Assembly (NCBI GenBank): GCA_934654805.1
Contig: CAKUGW010000103.1
Coordinates: forward strand, 1 to 11,328
Direction: 5' to 3'
From: an uncultured Kiritimatiellota bacterium
GTDB lineage: Bacteria; Verrucomicrobiota; Kiritimatiellia; RFP12; UBA1067
Length of the DNA: 11,328 nucleotides
The position numbers were made by a program, and so were the translations under genes. Of the stretch, positions 7,801 through 11,328 are shown in pieces (the stretch's first letter is position 1; every line of letters begins with the position of its first letter). Below the pieces are notes generated by a model. It was not told where the DNA came from. It made no database searches and saw only the letters and a program-made list of their open reading frames with translations.

Positions 7801-9079
7801 CAAGCGCGTCCTGGAGAACCTGACGCGCACGGGCGCGTTCTCGACGCTTGAGCCGAACCGCGCGAAGCTCTTCCTCAACATCGAGTACGCGCTGAAGAAG
7901 GCGCAGCAGCGCGCGAAGGAGAAGGCGAGCGCGCAGACGAGCTTCTTCGACCTGATGGCGGGCGGCGACGAGAAGGCGGACGATTCGGAGCTGGCGGACG
8001 CGCCGCCGTTCGCGCCGGCCGAGGACCTCAAGAACGAGCGCGACCTCCTCGGCGTCTACATCTCGGGCGACCCGATGGCCGCCTGCCGCCATTTCCTCGG
8101 CGACCTCTCCGTCGTGCGCGTCGACCGCGAGGACGCGCAGAACCTGCCGTTCTCCTTCGACCTGATCGCGAAGAGGACGAAGGAGGAGGACGAGGCGGCG
8201 GACGACCCGGTTTCGGAAGACGCCGCGCCGACGGCGGCGGAAGCGGACGACGAGGACGGCGCGGAAGCGGAGGCTGACGACACGTCGATCGAGGGGCTTC
8301 TGAAGAAGTCCGACGAGCAGGACTGGCCGCTCAAGTCGATGGCGCGCGGCGTCGTGCGCGCGAAGGGCGAAGTCGCGTGGAGCGACAAGGCGGCGTTCGA
8401 CAAGGCCGTCAACAGGGAGAAGGCGAAGCTCAGGCGTCGCGTCGACAAGATCCTCCTGAAGAAGCTCGACGTGCGCGCCGTCGGCATCCTCACGTCGTGT
8501 TCGGTGAAGACGCCGAAGCCGCGTCCCGACGGGACCGTCGGGCAGAAGTGGGCGATCCTCGGACTGGACGACGGGCGCGGCCATGCGGAGGGCGCGGCGT
8601 TCGCGAAGGTCTGGGAGAAGTGCAGCGCGCTGGAGTCGAAGGTCGACTCGCTCGTCCTCGTCTGCGGCGAGCTGTCGCACAAGACGGTCTACGCGAAGGA
8701 GGACGTGCGCCGCGAGAATCCGCAGGTCGGCGACCTGAACTTCACGGTCAAGGAGGCGTATCCGCTGGAGGAGGCGATGCCGCTGCTCTCGAAGGGGCTG
8801 CGGCTGAAGCTACGCTACGACGACCTTGGCCTCAAGAGGAAGGTCGAGGCGATCCGCACCGTGATCCTGAAGAATCCGGGGCCTCTCCCGGTCTTCATCG
8901 AGCTGCGCTATCCGGACGGACGGGTTCTCGACATCGACCTTGGCCCGCAGTTCCGCGTGGCGGTGAATCTCGCGTTCCTCTCGGAGCTCGACAAGCTCAT
9001 GCCCGCGAGCGAGGCGACGTTCGGGATCGACTCGCGCATCTACCTCGAGGTCCGCGAGCCCCCGCCGTGGGAGCGGTGA
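4859..9079 (+). CDS. dnaE: DNA polymerase III subunit alpha, with intact PHP metal site
   Basis: This is the replicative polymerase of the chromosome, 1406 residues against 1160 in E. coli. The N-terminal PHP domain (about 1-260) keeps HLHLH, TDHGN, GCEAY, HHL, the Cys of SSACIAGE, and TNDVH. Polymerase aspartates are Asp469 and Asp471 in PDIDVDF and Asp649 in LLKMDFLGLKTLT. A helix-hairpin-helix (GLGGIKGVGSAAA) is followed by a likely beta-clamp-binding peptide QTSFFDLM (1026-1033), then an OB-fold-like region and a C-terminal domain (about 1290-1375). Extra length comes partly from a Lys/Gly-rich insert (about 612-628) and an acidic linker (about 1109-1145). Asp1071 in YISGDPM replaces the usual His. 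ATG 4859 gives the standard MSDFVHLHLH start but has no good Shine-Dalgarno. An in-frame TTG at 4829, with AAGG 5 nt before it, would add ten residues. It starts 37 nt after the esterase. Confidence 0.97.
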   Translation: MSDFVHLHLHTTYSLLDGQCQIVPLVKKARALGMPALAVTDHGNLFALKSFYDECRSKKEKTYDDLAGVHVKPILGCEAYVTSTGDCRTRDKSEYRHHLCLHAMNLTGYHNLVRLISEAHVNGFYMRPRIDHALLERYHEGLHCSSACIAGEVARAIDQGRMDEAERVAKWYKGLFGENYSLEVMLHRAVKAGPDIPLSAQNEFVDLYQRQLKVVRGMLELGKKLDIRVIATNDVHFLDAADDDAHDVLLALSTGKKMSDEKRMIYTGQEYFKTEEEMRALFAENPALIANTKEVADRIEEYELDSPPIMPKFAIPVSFGTEEGYAKTFDAERLKAEFNVQKPNNFDRLGGYEKVLRIKFEADYLADLVWKGAARRWGDADGKVPDDVRERVQFELDTIKLMGFPGYFLIVRDYIRAAREECGVWVGPGRGSAAGSAVAYALWITNVDPLKYDLLFERFLNPDRISMPDIDVDFDDAGRERVLDYVTRKYGADHVAHIVTFGQMAAKSAIKDVGRVMDYPLADTNKLASYVPDTPKITFRAAMSATDKKGAPNKDYSPDLVAAFNSEDPVVHKLMERAGRLEGCIRQPGVHACGVIISRDPIVETLPVMPTPEKGGKGKKEEGGGSGDKLLTTQYDGHFVEPVGLLKMDFLGLKTLTVEKECVALLGRDNPRVPEAIRNADGELDTDRIPDDDKETYALFSRGETTGLFQFESPGMKKWLIALQPERLTDLVAMNALYRPGPMDYIPTFVARKQGDEPVTYDHPEMEGRLKDTYGVTVYQEQVMLLSRDLAGFTRGESDKLRKAMGKKLMDIMNELKAKFVKGCLANPKFRVGKWADEAEATRLIEKIWTDWEAFASYAFNKSHAVCYAWVAYQTGYLKAHYPAEFMCAQISSEIGNFDKLPGFVAEARDIGLELLLPDVNESGARFVPAKGSRGIRYGLGGIKGVGSAAAEAIVAERAANGPYTGFLDFCLRLGGSNLVNKRVLENLTRTGAFSTLEPNRAKLFLNIEYALKKAQQRAKEKASAQTSFFDLMAGGDEKADDSELADAPPFAPAEDLKNERDLLGVYISGDPMAACRHFLGDLSVVRVDREDAQNLPFSFDLIAKRTKEEDEAADDPVSEDAAPTAAEADDEDGAEAEADDTSIEGLLKKSDEQDWPLKSMARGVVRAKGEVAWSDKAAFDKAVNREKAKLRRRVDKILLKKLDVRAVGILTSCSVKTPKPRPDGTVGQKWAILGLDDGRGHAEGAAFAKVWEKCSALESKVDSLVLVCGELSHKTVYAKEDVRRENPQVGDLNFTVKEAYPLEEAMPLLSKGLRLKLRYDDLGLKRKVEAIRTVILKNPGPLPVFIELRYPDGRVLDIDLGPQFRVAVNLAFLSELDKLMPASEATFGIDSRIYLEVREPPPWER

Positions 9080-9089
9080 CGCCCGTCCG

Positions 9090-9109
9090 GCCAGGATTTG
9101 GCTCTTTTT
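9090..9109 (+). terminator. Weak intrinsic terminator candidate after dnaE
   Basis: GCCA (9090-9093) pairs with TGGC (9099-9102) around a GGATT loop, with a possible extra G-U pair, and is followed by TCTTTTT (9103-9109). It lies 10 nt after the dnaE stop and before the GH27 promoter, a sensible place for a stop. The stem is only 4-5 bp, so it would be a poor terminator on its own. Confidence 0.3.
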
Positions 9110-9126
9110 GCACCGTTAAAAAAGTT

Positions 9127-9134
9127 GACATGTC
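9127..9134. promoter_or_regulatory. Palindrome GACATGTC, upstream copy (candidate operator half of a pair)
   Basis: The 8-bp perfect palindrome GACATGTC lies 28 bp upstream of the -10 hexamer. It overlaps a TTGACA (9125-9130) that resembles a -35 box but sits 32 bp from the -10 hexamer, too far to work with it. An identical palindrome occurs at 9203-9210, 76 bp downstream, around the start codons of the GH27 gene. The two flank the promoter. Regulatory use is a guess from position and repetition. Confidence 0.25.
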
Positions 9135-9157
9135 TTTTGCTCCCAAGCGGCTCTTTT

Positions 9158-9168
9158 TTTGCTATACT
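9158..9168 (+). promoter_or_regulatory. Extended -10 promoter for the GH27 gene
   Basis: TTTGCTATACT holds a TATACT hexamer (9163-9168) with the TGn extension immediately before it. There is no -35-like hexamer at the normal distance. Predicted transcription start is near 9175, giving a leader of about 22 nt that includes an AAAGGA ribosome site. An inverted repeat GCGGCT (9147-9152) / AGCCGC (9169-9174) brackets the element. The direct repeat GGCTC plus a T-run plus GC (9100-9111 and 9149-9162) lies just upstream. The element and its downstream bases match the tyrA promoter at 20 of 24 positions. Confidence 0.6.
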
Positions 9169-9196
9169 AGCCGCCACTGGCAAAAAGAAAGGAAAA

Positions 9197-11305
9197 ATGA
9201 AGGACATGTCATTCGTTTCAATGGGCAAGGCGACGTGGCGGAAGCGCGCGGCCGTGCTGGCGGGACTGGCCGTCGGCGCGGCGCTGGCGGCGGTCGGCGA
9301 CGTGCGGTATGTGGATGCGCTGGACCTCTCCTGCGCGTATAACGGGCGCGGCGACCGGACGGGCGTGCGCCAGGCGGTCGGCGGCACGCCGCTGACCGTT
9401 GCGGAAAAGGCCTTTGCGCGCGGCATCGGCGCGCGGGCCGAGGGCGCGGTCGGCTTCCGGCTGGACGGGCGCGCGACGGCGCTGGACGCGCGCGTCGGCG
9501 TGGACGACTGCGCGCGCCGCCTGAAGCGCGGCGACCGCCAGGTGCAGATGGTCTTCCGCGTGTGGGCGGACGGAAAGGTCGCCTGGCGGTCGCCGTCCCT
9601 GCGCGAGGGAATGCAGCCGGTCGAGGTGCACGTCGATCTCGCCGGCGTCCGGGAGCTCGTGCTGGAGACGTCGTCGGACGCGCCGTGGGCCGCGTTCGAC
9701 GCCGCCTACGGCGACTGGCTCGACGCGCGCATCACGTGCGCGGACGACGCGCGGATCGAGCCGCTCGCCGGGCCGGAGGCGATGCGGCAGCTCGGCATCC
9801 TCACGCCGACGGAGAAGCCGGAGCCGCAGATCAACGGCGCGGACATCTGGGGCGTCCGTCCCGGACGGCCGGTCATCTTCCGCGTCGCGACGTCCGGCGA
9901 ACGCCCGCTGCGCTTCACGGCGAAGGGCCTGCCGGACGGCGTGACGCTCGATCCCGACAAGGGGATCCTGCGCGGCACGGCGCCGGCGCAGAAGGGCGAC
10001 TACGACATCGAGGTGACGGCCGAGAACGCGAAGGGACGGGCGACGCGGACGATCCGCCTCGCGGTCGGGGACACGATCGCCCTGACGCCGCCCATGGGCT
10101 GGAACAGCTGGAACATCTGGGGCTCGCGCTTCACGGGCGAGCATGCGCGGGAGGCCGCGCGCGCGCTGGACGCCACGGGCCTCGGCGACCACGGCTGGGC
10201 CTACATCAACCTCGACGACTTCTGGGAAATGAACAACGCGCCGCAGAACAAGGACCGCCCCGAACTGCGCGGGCCCGCCCGCGACGCCGAGGGGCGCATC
10301 CTGCCGAACCCGTCCTTCCCGGACATGAAGGGGCTGACGGACGACATCCACGCCCTCGGCTTCCGCGCGGGGCTCTACTCCTCGCCGGGGCCGACGACCT
10401 GCGGCGGCTGCGAGGGCAGCTACGGGCACGAGCTGCAGGACGCGGCGCAGTGGGCTGACTGGGGCTTCGACTACGTCAAGTACGACTGGTGCTCCTATGA
10501 CGAGGTCATCGCGGACGAGCGCGGCGGGCTGCCGTGGCACATCGGCGACTGGCGCGACGTGCGCGGCGAATCGAAGCGGCGCCCCTACCGGCTGATGCAG
10601 GACTGCCTCAGGCGTCAGAACCGCGACATCCTCTACTCCTTCTGCCAGTACGGCATGGGCCACGCCGAGGAGTGGGCGCGCGAGACCGGGGCGAACGCCT
10701 GGCGCGTCTGGGAGGACATGAAGGACTCCTGGCCGTGGATGTGGCGGTCGGTCGAGTCGCGCCTCGGCGCCGAGAACTACTGGAAGTGGTCGGGCCCCGG
10801 CTGCTGGATCGACCTCGACATGATGATCGTCGGCGACCAGCGCTCGTGCGGCTTCACGCATCCGACGTTCCTCACGCCGAACGAGCAGTACACGCACGTC
10901 TCGCTGTGGTGCATGCTCGGCTCGCCGCTCCTGATCGGCTGCGACCTGACGAAGCTCGACGCGTTCACGCGCAGCCTGCTCGTCAACGACGAGGTGCTCG
11001 CCGTGAGCCAGGACCGGCTCGGGAAGATCGCCCGGCGCATCCGCCGGACGGACGCGGAGGAGGTCTGGGCGCGTCCGCTCGTCGGCGGCTTCACGGCCGT
11101 CGCCCTTGTCAACAAGCATCCGTTCGCACGCGAGATCACGGTGACGTTCGAGGAGCTCGGCCTCGGCGGCGGCGAGCGGTGGGTCAAGGACCTCTGGCGG
11201 CAGAAGTGCGAGGGGCGCCACGCCGGCGCGTATACGGCCCTCGTGCCGCCGCACGCGACCAAGCTCGTCAAGACGCGCGCGGTCGACTGCCCGAAATGCG
11301 AGTGA
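9197..11305 (+). CDS. Exported NPCBM/Ig-like/GH27 glycosidase (alpha-galactosidase-like)
   Basis: This 702-residue protein has a basic start and a hydrophobic Ala/Leu/Val export signal (about 14-33). Residues about 35-180 match an NPCBM carbohydrate-binding domain (VDALDLS, KAFARGIGARAEGAVGFRLDG, DWLDARI). About 211-294 is a putative Ig-like domain of the He_PIG type (LRFTAKGLPDGVTLDPDKGILRG). From about 298 the GH27 barrel begins with PPMGWNSWN, then YINLDDFW (336-343), nucleophile Asp430 in YVKYDWC, probable acid/base Asp507 in WRVWEDMKDSW, and CWIDLDMMIVG. A small C-terminal beta domain ends the protein. The GH27 family mainly removes terminal alpha-galactose, with some members acting on alpha-N-acetylgalactosamine or beta-L-arabinopyranose, so substrate is open. 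ATG 9197 has AGGA 3 nt upstream; ATG 9206 and 9221 also leave a workable signal peptide. Longer frames back to 9098 run through the promoter and are unlikely. Confidence 0.92.
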   Translation: MKDMSFVSMGKATWRKRAAVLAGLAVGAALAAVGDVRYVDALDLSCAYNGRGDRTGVRQAVGGTPLTVAEKAFARGIGARAEGAVGFRLDGRATALDARVGVDDCARRLKRGDRQVQMVFRVWADGKVAWRSPSLREGMQPVEVHVDLAGVRELVLETSSDAPWAAFDAAYGDWLDARITCADDARIEPLAGPEAMRQLGILTPTEKPEPQINGADIWGVRPGRPVIFRVATSGERPLRFTAKGLPDGVTLDPDKGILRGTAPAQKGDYDIEVTAENAKGRATRTIRLAVGDTIALTPPMGWNSWNIWGSRFTGEHAREAARALDATGLGDHGWAYINLDDFWEMNNAPQNKDRPELRGPARDAEGRILPNPSFPDMKGLTDDIHALGFRAGLYSSPGPTTCGGCEGSYGHELQDAAQWADWGFDYVKYDWCSYDEVIADERGGLPWHIGDWRDVRGESKRRPYRLMQDCLRRQNRDILYSFCQYGMGHAEEWARETGANAWRVWEDMKDSWPWMWRSVESRLGAENYWKWSGPGCWIDLDMMIVGDQRSCGFTHPTFLTPNEQYTHVSLWCMLGSPLLIGCDLTKLDAFTRSLLVNDEVLAVSQDRLGKIARRIRRTDAEEVWARPLVGGFTAVALVNKHPFAREITVTFEELGLGGGERWVKDLWRQKCEGRHAGAYTALVPPHATKLVKTRAVDCPKCE
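9203..9210. promoter_or_regulatory. Palindrome GACATGTC, downstream copy
   Basis: This is the second exact copy of the palindrome at 9127-9134. It lies within codons 3-5 of the GH27 reading frame and contains the alternative ATG at 9206. With the other copy it brackets the predicted transcription start. Confidence 0.25.
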
Positions 11306-11314
11306 GGCCACGAC

Positions 11315-11328
11315 AGGAGGAACAGGTG
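11315..11328 (+). promoter_or_regulatory. Strong Shine-Dalgarno and likely GTG start of the next gene
   Basis: AGGAGG (11315-11320) is a full anti-SD match and is followed after 5 nt (AACAG) by GTG at the last three bases of the window. It lies 10 nt after the GH27 stop, so a further gene, probably in the same transcript, seems to begin at the edge. Nothing of its product can be seen. Confidence 0.5.

Noticed and set aside
9125..9168. Classical -35/-10 promoter using TTGACA (9125-9130) with TATACT (9163-9168)
   Set aside because: The spacing is 32 bp instead of about 17, and no -10 hexamer lies at the right distance from TTGACA.
9098..9196. Upstream extension of the GH27 gene to 9098
   Set aside because: It runs through T-tracts and the promoter, adds a second hydrophobic segment with no family support, and has no ribosome site.
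1918..11311. Very long open frames on the minus strand (about 980, 1289 and 697 codons)
   Set aside because: They are antisense to tyrA/esterase, dnaE and GH27, whose motifs are unmistakable. Their translations are Arg/Ala/Val/Asp-rich without recognisable domains, as expected from mirrored GC-rich codons.
1..11328. CRISPR arrays, tRNA or rRNA genes, insertion sequences, phage or defence cassettes
   Set aside because: No regularly spaced repeats, cloverleaf-like intergenic sequence, transposase or integrase motifs were seen. Intergenic space is under 120 nt everywhere. The left-edge nuclease alone does not define a defence system.

Overview
This is an 11.3 kb, GC-rich, almost fully coding window in which every supported gene lies on the + strand. 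It mixes two housekeeping genes, a chorismate mutase/prephenate dehydrogenase fusion (tyrA) and a replicative DNA polymerase III alpha subunit (dnaE), with exported carbohydrate-active enzymes: an SGNH/GDSL hydrolase, a tandem-duplicated alpha/beta-hydrolase esterase and an NPCBM-linked GH27 alpha-galactosidase-like enzyme. The left edge cuts a PDDEXK_9 (DUF1703)-type nuclease. High GC, GC-rich codons, NPCBM-type glycosidases, SGNH enzymes and DUF1703 proteins together suggest a polysaccharide-degrading PVC-group bacterium (Kiritimatiellota, Lentisphaerota or Verrucomicrobiota), perhaps gut-associated. That placement is an inference and is not proven by any marker comparison.

Layout: 1-504 is the C-terminal part of the AAA-ATPase-like/PD-(D/E)XK protein. 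505-584 is an intergenic stretch holding a perfect 11-bp-stem palindrome (527-553), whose 18-nt core recurs with one mismatch inside the next gene. 585-1868 is the secreted SGNH hydrolase. 1869-1902 is a short promoter-bearing gap with an extended -10 element. 1903-3060 is tyrA, 3076-4821 the double-domain esterase and 4859-9079 dnaE, with gaps of only 15 and 37 nt, so these three could be co-transcribed. 9080-9196 is the largest intergenic region (117 nt), with a weak terminator candidate, a second extended -10 promoter closely matching the tyrA one, and a repeated 8-bp palindrome. 9197-11305 is the exported NPCBM/Ig-like/GH27 enzyme. A strong AGGAGG Shine-Dalgarno and a GTG at the last three bases suggest that another gene starts at the right edge.

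Functionally, the exported enzymes look like side-chain removal tools: deacylation by the SGNH and BD-FAE-like esterases, and alpha-galactoside removal by GH27. This fits scavenging of substituted plant or mucin glycans, but there is no transporter, regulator or SusCD-like system in the window to define a full utilisation locus. I saw no CRISPR array, tRNA, rRNA, integrase, insertion sequence or clearly new multi-gene system. The most distinctive items are the tandem esterase with two intact triads, the shared promoter motif, the palindromic repeat that also appears inside a coding region, and a DnaE that keeps all nine PHP metal ligands.
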